This document shows, piece after piece, positions 24,776 to 33,098 of a DNA stretch of 64,000 nt. Source of the DNA: Patiriisocius marinistellae (GTDB lineage Bacteria > Bacteroidota > Bacteroidia > Flavobacteriales > Flavobacteriaceae); NCBI RefSeq assembly GCF_009014635.1, contig NZ_BKCF01000001.1, positions 1,414,772 through 1,478,771 of the forward strand. The letters run 5' to 3'. A program made the translations under genes and the position numbers. How positions within the stretch are numbered: the first letter of the stretch is position 1; the number at the start of each line of letters is the position of its first letter. Below the pieces are notes generated by a model, which saw nothing but the letters and a program-made list of their open reading frames with translations, was not told the origin of the DNA and made no database searches.

Positions 24776-27265
24776 ATGAGAAAAATTATTTATTCCCTAT
24801 TCGTTCTTTTTATTTCTATTTCAACTGTTTCGGCACAAGAATATTTGCGTATGATTGATGCAGGAACTCATTCTGTGGAAGCAGTTGTTGCAAATGCCGA
24901 GGCATATTTTGCTAATAGAGACACTGGTAGAGGTTCTGGTTACAAACAGTTTAAACGCTGGGAGTACATGGCAAATAGAAGGATGAATGAAAATGGTTAC
25001 ATACCTACAGACGCTCAAAATATAGCAGAGCTTGAACGTTATAATGATTATCTAAATGAAACAGCAGCAAGCAGGGCGCAGCTTGTCGATAACTGGGAAG
25101 AACTCGGACCATTTAATTTTAATAACCTAAGTTCTTGGAGTCCTGGTCTAGGCAGAGTGACAGGATTCTCATTAGCTTCAAACAATGTAGATCATATTAT
25201 TATAAGTTCAGAAGGTGGCGGTATATGGAAAACACTAGATGGAGGTCAATCATGGAATCCTTTGACAGATATGTTTTCAAACATTACATCATACTCAGTG
25301 ACAATTGATCCGTTAGATAGTTCTGTATATTATTTTGGGTCTACAAACGGACAAATTTTTAAATCATTAGATGCGGGAGGAACTTGGAATGCAGTAGGTT
25401 CTATTGGTAATTCAGTTGTAAATAAAATTTTAATTCACCCTACAAATACAGATATTCTTTATGCAACAGCTGAGTACGCAGGAATATACCGTAGTGATGA
25501 TAGCGGGAATTCATGGACACAAATAACAGGCGATAATCGAGGTTTTGATATTGAATTTAAACCTGGAAATCCAGATGTAGTATATGCTTCGGGAAATGAA
25601 TTTCATAAATCTATTGATGGTGGACTCACCTTTACAACAACGCCTAATTTATCTAACGATGCCCAAATGATTGGAGTCTCTGAAGATAATCCAGACGTAG
25701 TTTATGTGATTCAGGCAAGTTCAGGAATCTTTGGAGGGATTTTTAAATCTACAAATAGTGGTGATTCTTTTACAGGATTAAATCAGGGTGGTCTTAACTA
25801 TTTTGGGTACGATGTAAATGGACAAGATAATAGTGGACAAGCACCAAGAGATATGGATATTGCAGTAAATCCAAATAATGTTGATGAGGTTCATATTGCA
25901 GGTATTCAAACATGGCGCTCTTTAAATGGTGGAGTTTCTTTTGAGTGTACTTCAAATTGGTTAATAAATAGTGCTGCGAATCAAGGAATAGGGTATTGTC
26001 ATGCAGATGTAGACATCATTGGATTTGTTGATAGTATATTATTTGTTGGAACAGATGGTGGTTTTTTCAAAGCCGAGGACACACAAAATTTAAATGCAGA
26101 TTATTATGAAAATATTTCAGAAGGACTAGGAATTCGTCAATTTTATAAAATAGGGGTTTCCCAAGAAGCAGACGTAACTGTAGTAGGAGGTTCACAAGAT
26201 AATGGAGGATCATTTTATACAGAAGGTACTGGGTGGAGAGAATGGTATGGAGCAGATGGTATGGAAGGATTTGTTTCAAATACAAATAGCGACTTGTTTT
26301 TTGGGATGATTCAAAATGGAGGTTTATACCGCTCAACAAATCAAGGAAACAGTAATCAAGGTGTTAATACTCCAGGTGGAGGTAGTGGAAATTGGGTAAC
26401 TCCTCTAGAGCAAGATCCAATTGAACAAAACACACTATATGTAGCATATAAAAATGTTATAAAATCAACTAATAATGGTAATTCTTGGACAACAATTTCG
26501 CAAGAGCGCATAAGGAATATAGATAACTTAAAAATAGCCCCATCAAACAATCAAATAATGTATTTTACAGATAATACCCTTCTATTTAGAACACAAAATG
26601 GTGGCGCTACAGATTGGGAAGACATGGGTACCTATGGAGGTTCAGCGCGCTCATTGGCAGTTCATCCTACAAACCCTAATAAAATAGCCGTAGCAACAAA
26701 TAATAATAATAAAGTATTTGTGTCAAATAACGGTGGCGAAACTTGGGAAAGTTATAAAAAGAACTTGCCTAATTTTAGTGCAACTGCACTTATCTGGGAT
26801 GACAATGGGCAAGATGGATTGTATTTAGGGATGGATTATGGAATATATTATATTGATAATACACTTCAAGACTGGGAACCATATAATACAAATATGCCTA
26901 ATGTAGTTATTAATGAATTTGATATTAATCACACCACAAATACACTTTACGCGGCAACTTACGGTCGTGGTCTTTGGGCATCTCCTTTAGTTGAGGACAA
27001 CCTAGGAACAAGAGATTTTATTTCACAAAATCAAGTAGTATTATATCCCAATCCAGCGAGAGGTAGTGTGTTGCTAAAGCTTCCGTTTAATGCCGAGGCA
27101 GATGTTGAAATTTATGATGTAAATGGAAAATTAATGATAAATTTAAAAGATCTATTTATTTCTTCGGAAACCGAACTTAACATAAACAAATTAGTACAAG
27201 GTGTCTATTTTGTAAGAATCACAACTTCAAAAGGCACGGTAACTAAAAAGTTAATAAAGCAATAA
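24776..27265 (+). CDS. T9SS-sorted sortilin/BNR-repeat beta-propeller protein
   Basis: An 829-residue secreted protein. A signal peptide (residues 1-20, ending VSAQ) precedes several Asp-box/BNR-type repeats such as GGGIWKTLDGGQSWNPL, GIYRSDDSGNSWTQI and VFVSNNGGETWESY, typical of sortilin-like (VPS10) or exo-alpha-sialidase-like propellers. The C-terminal 75 residues form a T9SS type A sorting domain (VVLYPNPARG, IYDVNGKLM, GVYFVRITT, KKLIKQ). There are no clear catalytic residues. Proteins of this type are common T9SS cargo and their targets are largely unknown. It stands alone and is ended by a strong terminator. Confidence 0.9.
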   Translation: MRKIIYSLFVLFISISTVSAQEYLRMIDAGTHSVEAVVANAEAYFANRDTGRGSGYKQFKRWEYMANRRMNENGYIPTDAQNIAELERYNDYLNETAASRAQLVDNWEELGPFNFNNLSSWSPGLGRVTGFSLASNNVDHIIISSEGGGIWKTLDGGQSWNPLTDMFSNITSYSVTIDPLDSSVYYFGSTNGQIFKSLDAGGTWNAVGSIGNSVVNKILIHPTNTDILYATAEYAGIYRSDDSGNSWTQITGDNRGFDIEFKPGNPDVVYASGNEFHKSIDGGLTFTTTPNLSNDAQMIGVSEDNPDVVYVIQASSGIFGGIFKSTNSGDSFTGLNQGGLNYFGYDVNGQDNSGQAPRDMDIAVNPNNVDEVHIAGIQTWRSLNGGVSFECTSNWLINSAANQGIGYCHADVDIIGFVDSILFVGTDGGFFKAEDTQNLNADYYENISEGLGIRQFYKIGVSQEADVTVVGGSQDNGGSFYTEGTGWREWYGADGMEGFVSNTNSDLFFGMIQNGGLYRSTNQGNSNQGVNTPGGGSGNWVTPLEQDPIEQNTLYVAYKNVIKSTNNGNSWTTISQERIRNIDNLKIAPSNNQIMYFTDNTLLFRTQNGGATDWEDMGTYGGSARSLAVHPTNPNKIAVATNNNNKVFVSNNGGETWESYKKNLPNFSATALIWDDNGQDGLYLGMDYGIYYIDNTLQDWEPYNTNMPNVVINEFDINHTTNTLYAATYGRGLWASPLVEDNLGTRDFISQNQVVLYPNPARGSVLLKLPFNAEADVEIYDVNGKLMINLKDLFISSETELNINKLVQGVYFVRITTSKGTVTKKLIKQ

Positions 27266-27289
27266 TTGTTATAATTAGTGTGATATGAG

Positions 27290-27327
27290 TGCTTCAGAAA
27301 TGCAATTTTTCTGAAGCATTTTTTTTA
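27290..27327 (+). terminator. Terminator after the BNR-repeat gene
   Basis: TGCTTCAGAAA and TTTCTGAAGCA (11 perfect pairs) around a 7-base loop, then eight or more T. The arm CTTCAGAAAT is one base away from the window's CTTCGGAAAT signature. Confidence 0.88.
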
Positions 27328-27339
27328 TCTTGCCACCCA

Positions 27340-27960
27340 ATGGATTTCTCTTCAAAACTACTTGAAAATGCAGTGAACGAAATGTCACAATTACCAGGAA
27401 TAGGTAAGCGTACAGCATTACGTCTAGTGCTCCATTTATTAAAGCAACCCACACCACAAACCGAAGCATTAGCCGAAAGCTTACAGCAAATGAGAGCTAA
27501 AGTAAACTTTTGTGATAACTGTCATAATATAAGTGATAATCCCCTGTGCGAAATTTGCGCTAGCCACAATCGTAACGAGCGTATTGTGTGTGTTGTGGAA
27601 GATATTAGAGATGTAATGGCAATCGAAGCAACAAGTCAATATAGAGGACATTATCATGTTTTAGGAGGTAAAATTTCTCCTATGGATGGAATAGGGCCAA
27701 TGGACTTAAATATTAACTCGCTTGTTAATAAAGTTAAAGAAGGAAGAGTTGATGAAATTATTTTTGCGCTATCGTCAACAATGGAAGGTGATACCACAAA
27801 TTTTTATGTCTTTAGACAAATTGAAGCGTATAAAGTTACAACCTCTACGATTGCCCGCGGAATTTCAGTAGGTGATGAATTAGAATATGCAGATGAGGTA
27901 ACATTAGGGCGCAGCATAGTCAATCGTATTCCGTTTGAAAATTCATTGAAGAACTCTTAA
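27340..27960 (+). CDS. recR: Recombination mediator RecR
   Basis: A 206-residue RecR, which acts with RecF/RecO to load RecA at gapped DNA. The N-terminal helix-hairpin-helix ([17 protein letters not shown]) is followed by a C4 zinc finger (Cys58, Cys61, Cys70, Cys73) and a Toprim domain beginning [13 protein letters not shown], with the RecR signature [19 protein letters not shown]. The ATG at 27340 gives the usual length; the open frame upstream runs back through the preceding terminator. Only 10 bases separate its stop from the TTG start of the glycosyltransferase gene. Confidence 0.96.
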   Translation: MDFSSKLLENAVNEMSQLPGIGKRTALRLVLHLLKQPTPQTEALAESLQQMRAKVNFCDNCHNISDNPLCEICASHNRNERIVCVVEDIRDVMAIEATSQYRGHYHVLGGKISPMDGIGPMDLNINSLVNKVKEGRVDEIIFALSSTMEGDTTNFYVFRQIEAYKVTTSTIARGISVGDELEYADEVTLGRSIVNRIPFENSLKNS

Positions 27961-27970
27961 ACAAATTTAT

Positions 27971-29092
27971 TTGAAACTTTCGGTCATAATCCTTAACTAC
28001 AATGTGCGCTATTTTTTAGAGCAGTGTATTGAAAGTGTCATAAAAGCAACAAAAAATATTGATGCCGAAATTATAATCATTGACAACGCATCATCAGATG
28101 ATAGTTGCGGTATGGTCAAACAAAAATTTCCGAAGTTAAAATTAATCGAGAATAAAGAAAATGTAGGTTTTAGTAAAGCAAATAATCAAGCAGTTGAACA
28201 GGCTGTAGGGGAGTATGTTTGTATTTTAAATCCAGACACAGCGGTTGCAGAAAATACATTTGTTGACTCTTTAAAATTTGCTGAATCCCAAAAAAATATT
28301 GGCGCCGTAGGTGTTTATTTAATGGATGGTACGGGTGGTTTCCTACCAGAAAGTAAGCGAAATATTCCTACGCCCTTTGTGTCATTTTTAAAAATGATTG
28401 GTTTTAATAAAAAGTATTACGCGTCAAAAATTGCAGCAGAAAAAGCGGGGCCAGTTTCAGTTTTAGTAGGTGCATATATGTTAATTAAGCGTGCAATTTA
28501 TAATGAAGTAGGTGGATTTGATGAAGCTTATTTTATGTACGGTGAAGATATTGATTTATCGTATAAAATAGAGAAAGCAGGGTATCATAATCAGTACTTC
28601 GGAAATGTAAAAACATTACACTATAAAGGAGAAAGTACTACAAAAGATGCCATTTATTTAGAGCGGTTTTATGGAGCGATGAAAATTTTTTATGGTAAGC
28701 ATTTCAGTTCTAATTTTCTATTTAATAACATCGTAAGTTTAGGTGTAAAGCTAGCCTCAAAATCAAATAAAACAACTAAAGCTGAAAATAATACCTCATT
28801 TCCGAAGCCAGAAAAAGCATATCTATTGACCGAAAATTTATCGTTGTATCGTGGAATTTCAAAAGTGATGGATTTGGATATTACCGCTTCTTCAAAAAAC
28901 ATTTTTCAAGACAGTTTGTTCTCAAATACTTTATTTGTTTTTGACGCAGATTATATGCCCTACAGTCAAATATTTAATGTAATGACACAATTGAGAGGGA
29001 GAAATAATGTTTTTAGAATTCGTCCCCCACATTGTAATTTTATTTTAGGCAGTGATCGTAGCGATGAAAAAGGAACAGTTCTCGTTTTTTAG
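27971..29092 (+). CDS. Family 2 glycosyltransferase (TTG start)
   Basis: A 373-residue protein with a GT2 GT-A fold: N-terminal KLSVIILNYNVRYFLEQC, nucleotide-sugar region IIIDNASSDDS, DxD-like ILNPDTAV and acceptor-side EDIDLSYKIEKAGY. The last about 85 residues are an extension without a recognised domain. The start must be the TTG at 27971: the frame has a TGA at 27947-27949 and no ATG or GTG in between. It probably adds a sugar to a surface glycan or lipid-linked intermediate. It may be cotranscribed with recR. Two CTTCGGAAAT signatures in reverse orientation and one forward lie inside it. Confidence 0.88.
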   Translation: MKLSVIILNYNVRYFLEQCIESVIKATKNIDAEIIIIDNASSDDSCGMVKQKFPKLKLIENKENVGFSKANNQAVEQAVGEYVCILNPDTAVAENTFVDSLKFAESQKNIGAVGVYLMDGTGGFLPESKRNIPTPFVSFLKMIGFNKKYYASKIAAEKAGPVSVLVGAYMLIKRAIYNEVGGFDEAYFMYGEDIDLSYKIEKAGYHNQYFGNVKTLHYKGESTTKDAIYLERFYGAMKIFYGKHFSSNFLFNNIVSLGVKLASKSNKTTKAENNTSFPKPEKAYLLTENLSLYRGISKVMDLDITASSKNIFQDSLFSNTLFVFDADYMPYSQIFNVMTQLRGRNNVFRIRPPHCNFILGSDRSDEKGTVLVF

Positions 29093-29124
29093 GCATATTT
29101 AAAAGGTAGCTTACAAAATTTGAC

Positions 29125-29132
29125 TAATTTTG
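29125..29132 (+). promoter_or_regulatory. Bacteroidetes-type -7 element TAATTTTG before the E2 gene
   Basis: It matches TAnnTTTG and lies about 40 bases before the ATG. No clear TTTG -33 box. Confidence 0.5.
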
Positions 29133-29170
29133 CACCTGCAAACTTTAAAAGCTATTTACAGCAAAAAACT

Positions 29171-30496
29171 ATGGCAAAATTTGAATTAAAACTTCCTAAA
29201 ATGGGCGAGAGTGTTGCCGAAGCTACGGTAACCAACTGGTTAAAAAATGTAGGCGACACTATTGAAGCTGATGAGGCAGTGCTTGAAATTGCGACTGATA
29301 AAGTTGATAGTGAAGTACCAAGTGAAGTTGATGGTGTGCTTGTTGAAATTTTATTCAACACCGATGATGTGGTACAAGTTGGTCAAACACTAGCGATTAT
29401 TGAGACTGAAGGTGAGGCAACTGCCACACAAACTACAGAGGCAAGTGATAATGAAATGACAGCGCCACCAGCAAAAACTGTTGAAGCGGTTGAGGCAACG
29501 GTAACAGCTGCAAAAGAAAGTACTGCAGCAGTAACAAGTAGTGAAGGTCGTTTTTATTCGCCACTAGTTAAAAATATGGCAAGCGAAGAAGGTATTGCTC
29601 AAGATGAGTTAGATGCAATTGCAGGGACAGGAAAAGATGGGCGTGTTACTAAAAATGACATGCTTGATTATATCTCAAATAGGGGAGCGGCTCCTGCGGA
29701 CCAACCAAAAACAGTTATTGAAGCTAAAAATCCAGTAGCTGCAAAAGCGGCACCTGCAAAACCAAAAGCGCCAGTATCTGTAAACGGTGGTGATGAGATT
29801 ATTGAGATGACAAGAATGGGGAAACTCATTGCGCATCATATGGTGGAAAGTGTTCAAACTAGTGCGCATGTTCAATCATTTATTGAAGCAGATGTTACAA
29901 ATATTTGGAATTGGCGTAAAAAAGTGAAAGATGCATTCATGAAACGTGAAGGAGAGAATTTAACATTCACTCCTATATTTATGGAAGCGGTAGCTAAGGC
30001 ATTAAAGGATTTCCCAATGATGAATATTGCGCTGGATGGTGATACTATTATTAAGCGTAAAAACATTAATCTAGGTATGGCAGCAGCATTGCCAGATGGT
30101 AATTTAATTGTACCAGTAATTAAAAATGCAGATCAGCTTAACCTAGTAGGAATGACAAAAGCTGTTAATGACCTAGCGGGAAGAGCGAGAGAAAATAAGT
30201 TGAAGCCAGATGATATTCAAGGCGGAACGTACACGGTAACAAATGTGGGAACCTTTGGTAGTATTATGGGGACTCCAATTATTAATCAACCGCAAGTGGG
30301 TATTCTTGCTTTAGGTGCTATTAGAAAAGTACCAGCGGTAATTGAAACTCCAGATGGAGATTTTATTGGTATTCGTTATAAAATGTTCTTGTCGCACAGT
30401 TATGACCACCGTGTTGTAAATGGTGCGCTTGGCGGACAGTTTGTTAAAGCAGTTGCAGACTATCTTGAAAACTGGGACTCAAAAAGAGATATTTAA
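29171..30496 (+). CDS. 2-oxoacid dehydrogenase dihydrolipoamide acyltransferase (E2)
   Basis: A 441-residue E2 subunit with the normal domain order: one lipoyl domain (about 1-75, lipoylated Lys44 in EIATDKVDSEV), an Ala/Pro/Thr-rich linker, the E3/E1-binding domain (about 135-175, PLVKNMASEEGI, GTGKDGRVTKNDML), a second Ala/Pro/Lys linker and the catalytic acyltransferase domain ending in SHSYDHRVVNGALGG (His412). The resemblance is to branched-chain 2-oxoacid complexes. No E1 or E3 gene is nearby, so the exact substrate is not settled. I chose the ATG at 29171; the 17 codons of open frame upstream do not fit a lipoyl domain start. Confidence 0.93.
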   Translation: MAKFELKLPKMGESVAEATVTNWLKNVGDTIEADEAVLEIATDKVDSEVPSEVDGVLVEILFNTDDVVQVGQTLAIIETEGEATATQTTEASDNEMTAPPAKTVEAVEATVTAAKESTAAVTSSEGRFYSPLVKNMASEEGIAQDELDAIAGTGKDGRVTKNDMLDYISNRGAAPADQPKTVIEAKNPVAAKAAPAKPKAPVSVNGGDEIIEMTRMGKLIAHHMVESVQTSAHVQSFIEADVTNIWNWRKKVKDAFMKREGENLTFTPIFMEAVAKALKDFPMMNIALDGDTIIKRKNINLGMAAALPDGNLIVPVIKNADQLNLVGMTKAVNDLAGRARENKLKPDDIQGGTYTVTNVGTFGSIMGTPIINQPQVGILALGAIRKVPAVIETPDGDFIGIRYKMFLSHSYDHRVVNGALGGQFVKAVADYLENWDSKRDI

Positions 30497-30530
30497 AATT
30501 ATTAGGCAGAGCCGAAATATTAAATAAAGA

Positions 30531-30563
30531 AAAGCTTCAAGTGTGATTAAAACTTGAAGCTTT
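30531..30563. terminator. Bidirectional terminator between the E2 gene and the glutaredoxin-like gene
   Basis: AAAGCTTCAAGT and ACTTGAAGCTTT (12 pairs) with a 9-base loop, T-run on the + strand, between convergent genes. Confidence 0.85.
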
Positions 30564-30584
30564 TTATTTTTTTAGAGGATTTTG

Positions 30585-31214
30585 CTAATTGCTAATTTTC
30601 ATCATAACCTCTTCTAGATTATCAAAACCAAAAATAGCCTTGGTTTTATTCCAGATAACGGGGAATCTTATTTTAGTTTTTTCAGTAAATGAAGATTCGA
30701 TAAATGCCATGAACTGCTTGTAAAGAATAGGATCTTCATCAATATTGAAATTACGGTATTCAATCCCTTTGTCTAATAACGTTTCGTCTAAGAGTTGGCA
30801 TCGGTCGCAATTTGTCATAGAGAACAACACTAATTTATCTTTGATAACCCTTGATATGTCAATTGCTCCTTTTTTATAAGATACATTTTTTGAAAGATCT
30901 TCAATTAAATCCTCATTGATAATCATATCATAGGTGTATGATGCGGTTGTTGTGTCAATAGCAATTAATGTAGTTAAAGGGATTTTTCTTTTAGCAGGGA
31001 TGTCAATGAGTATAGGTTTGTCTGCACTACGGCGGTATCCTTCTGCGTGCACTAGAATAAAAATATTTATAGTTTCATCGGTCGTGTTTTCAGCTTTTAA
31101 CACGGTGCGTTTTCCTTTTTTTTCTTCTGAAATTATAATCCTGTCTTGCTGAGCCCAAGTTATTGCAGTACAAAGAATGATTGAAAGAAATAATAGTTTC
31201 TGAAATATTTTCAT
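30585..31214 (-). CDS. Secreted/periplasmic protein with a C-terminal glutaredoxin-like domain
   Basis: A 209-residue protein with a signal peptide (KIFQKLLFLSIILCTAITWAQ), an about 100-residue domain I do not recognise, and a C-terminal thioredoxin/glutaredoxin-like domain opening VLFSMTNCDRCQLLDETL. CDRC is a CxxC redox motif, followed by the expected IEYRNFNIDED and a late proline (RFPVIW). An exported glutaredoxin-like domain suggests thiol-disulfide or redox work outside the cytoplasm. I chose the ATG at 31214 because it begins the signal peptide; the frame is open to 31283. Confidence 0.75.
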   Translation of the reverse strand: MKIFQKLLFLSIILCTAITWAQQDRIIISEEKKGKRTVLKAENTTDETINIFILVHAEGYRRSADKPILIDIPAKRKIPLTTLIAIDTTTASYTYDMIINEDLIEDLSKNVSYKKGAIDISRVIKDKLVLFSMTNCDRCQLLDETLLDKGIEYRNFNIDEDPILYKQFMAFIESSFTEKTKIRFPVIWNKTKAIFGFDNLEEVMMKISN

Positions 31215-31339
31215 AGTCACAAATATAGTAATTGGTTGTAATAAAATCTCTGAGAAATAATGCTTGATATATTTCCGAAGCAATCATAAACCTTTTATAT
31301 CTTCTTTTTTATGATGAAGTTCAAAACTTATTTTCTCGG

Positions 31340-31347
31340 TATCTTTG
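31340..31347 (+). promoter_or_regulatory. -7 element TATCTTTG before the exonuclease operon
   Basis: A perfect TAnnTTTG match 17 bases before the ATG at 31365, likely start of the operon 31365-34346. Confidence 0.55.
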
Positions 31348-31364
31348 TTGCATAAATCATACCA

Positions 31365-32138
31365 ATGGAATTACAACTTACAAAACCTATTTGCTTTTTT
31401 GACCTTGAAACAACTGGAATCAATATTGCTGTTGACCGCATTGTTGAAATTTCGATTTTAAAAGTTTTTCCTAACGGAAATAAAGAAAGTCATACATGGC
31501 GCGTTAATCCTACAGTGCCCATTCCAGCTGCAACAACCGCCGTTCATGGGATTACTGATGAAATGGTTGCCAATGAACCTACCTTCAACGAGCTTGCAAA
31601 AAAAGTGTACGATTTGATTAAGGATAGTGACTTGGGAGGTTTTAATAGTAACCGTTTTGACATCCCATTATTGGCCGAAGAATTATTGAGGGCAGAGGTT
31701 GATTTTGATATGAAGAAGAACCTCGCAATTGATGTGCAGACAATTTTTCATAAAAAAGAAAAACGCACGTTAGAGGCTGCGTATAAATTTTACTGTGACA
31801 AAGATTTAGTTGATGCCCATAGTGCTGCAGCAGATACAAATGCTACGTATGAGGTGCTAAAGGCACAATTGGATAAATACAAAGATCTAGAAAATGATAT
31901 GCCTATGCTTGCCGAATATAGTACTCATAAAAAATTTGCTGATTTTGCAGGATATATAGGGTACAATAAACAAGGAAAAGAAATGTTTGCCTTTGGAAAA
32001 CATAAAGGAACTTTAGTTGAGGATGTATTAGAGAATGAGCCAGGATATTTTGGCTGGTTACTGAATGCAGATTTTCCGTTGTATACTAAGAAAGTACTTA
32101 CGCGTATTAAATTAAGTAAATTGAATAATAAGTTTTAA
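31365..32138 (+). CDS. DnaQ-like (DEDDh) 3'-5' exonuclease
   Basis: A 257-residue protein. The exonuclease domain (about 8-175) shows Exo I with Asp13 and Glu15 in FFDLETTGIN, Exo II SDLGGFNSNRFDIPLL and Exo III HSAAADTNAT (general base His and last Asp), the DEDDh set. The C-terminal about 60 residues (FAFGKHKGTLVEDV, PGYFGWLLNADF) match a small domain often joined to such exonucleases in Bacteroidetes. It could trim DNA in repair or proofread for the polymerase; which one is unknown. The following gene starts one base after its stop. Confidence 0.88.
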   Translation: MELQLTKPICFFDLETTGINIAVDRIVEISILKVFPNGNKESHTWRVNPTVPIPAATTAVHGITDEMVANEPTFNELAKKVYDLIKDSDLGGFNSNRFDIPLLAEELLRAEVDFDMKKNLAIDVQTIFHKKEKRTLEAAYKFYCDKDLVDAHSAAADTNATYEVLKAQLDKYKDLENDMPMLAEYSTHKKFADFAGYIGYNKQGKEMFAFGKHKGTLVEDVLENEPGYFGWLLNADFPLYTKKVLTRIKLSKLNNKF

Positions 32139-32139
32139 G

Positions 32140-32751
32140 ATGAAGATTATTTGCATAGGTCGTAATTATACAGATCATATTAATGAGTTAGAGAATGAGC
32201 GCCCTACAGATCCTGTAGTTTTTATGAAGCCTGATACTGCAATATTATTAAAGAAACAGCCGTTTTTTATACCAGAGTTTTCAAACGATGTACATCATGA
32301 GGTTGAAGTTTTAGTTAAAATCACTAAAATAGGAAAACATATTGATGCTAAATTTGCACATAAATATTACGATGAAATAGGATTAGGAATTGATTTTACT
32401 GCTAGAGATTTACAGTCAAAATTGAAAGAAAAAGGGCTGCCTTGGGAAAAAGCAAAGGGTTTTGATGGGTCTGCGGTAATTGGAAAATTTGTCAGTAAAA
32501 CAGAATTTGCAGATATTGATAACATAAATTTTAGACTTGAGAACAATAAAAAAGTTGTTCAAAACGGAAATACATCATTAATGCTTTGGAAAATTGATGC
32601 GTTAATCGAATATATCTCAAAATATTTTACGTTAAAGATAGGAGATATTATATTTACTGGCACGCCAAGTGGTGTAGCTAAGGTCGCTACAAACGACAAC
32701 CTAACTGGATATATTGAAGACAAAAAAGTTTTTGATATTAAAATAAAATAA
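32140..32751 (+). CDS. Fumarylacetoacetate hydrolase (FAH) family protein
   Basis: A 203-residue single-domain FAH fold. The metal ligands can be seen as Glu54 and Glu56 (VHHEVEVLVKI) and Asp85 (IDFTARDLQ), and the C-terminal GDIIFTGTPSGV is the family signature. The length fits the short FAHD1-like group of oxaloacetate decarboxylases, acylpyruvate hydrolases or isomerases. One base separates it from the exonuclease stop and 4 bases from the Hpt gene, so it is in the same transcript although no related catabolic genes are near. The precise substrate cannot be inferred. Confidence 0.88.
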   Translation: MKIICIGRNYTDHINELENERPTDPVVFMKPDTAILLKKQPFFIPEFSNDVHHEVEVLVKITKIGKHIDAKFAHKYYDEIGLGIDFTARDLQSKLKEKGLPWEKAKGFDGSAVIGKFVSKTEFADIDNINFRLENNKKVVQNGNTSLMLWKIDALIEYISKYFTLKIGDIIFTGTPSGVAKVATNDNLTGYIEDKKVFDIKIK

Positions 32752-32755
32752 CATA

Positions 32756-33094
32756 ATGAACAGAAGCTATTCAAAAGAAAGTCTTAGTGAGATTGCTGGT
32801 GGAGATGAAGACTTTATGGGAGTTGTAGCCCAAACGTTTCTAGAAGAGATTCCCCCTGATCTAGCAGCACTACAAGAAGCAATTGATAATGACAATAAAG
32901 AACTTGCTTATCAATTTGCCCACAAAATGAAACCAAATCTTGAAATGTTTGGGATTGATGTACAAAAAGATGTTGCCGCTATTGAGAATTGGACTAAAAG
33001 TTCAAAACCTAATAGTGCGATAGAAGAAAATATAACGCGTCTTGTAAGTGTACTTGAAGTTGTTTTTAAAGAATTAGAAGAAGATTTTAAATAA
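32756..33094 (+). CDS. Stand-alone Hpt (histidine phosphotransfer) protein
   Basis: A 112-residue all-helical protein with the Hpt motif AYQFAHKMKPNLEMFG; His56 is the probable phosphorylated residue. The surrounding pattern (FLEEIPPDLAALQEAI before, later helices with VLEVVFKELEED) is that of a four-helix Hpt bundle. It would relay phosphate between a hybrid kinase and a response regulator, but no kinase is encoded nearby. It is buried in the exonuclease-FAH-Hpt-cinA operon, 4 bases from each neighbour. Confidence 0.85.
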   Translation: MNRSYSKESLSEIAGGDEDFMGVVAQTFLEEIPPDLAALQEAIDNDNKELAYQFAHKMKPNLEMFGIDVQKDVAAIENWTKSSKPNSAIEENITRLVSVLEVVFKELEEDFK

Positions 33095-33098
33095 GCCC

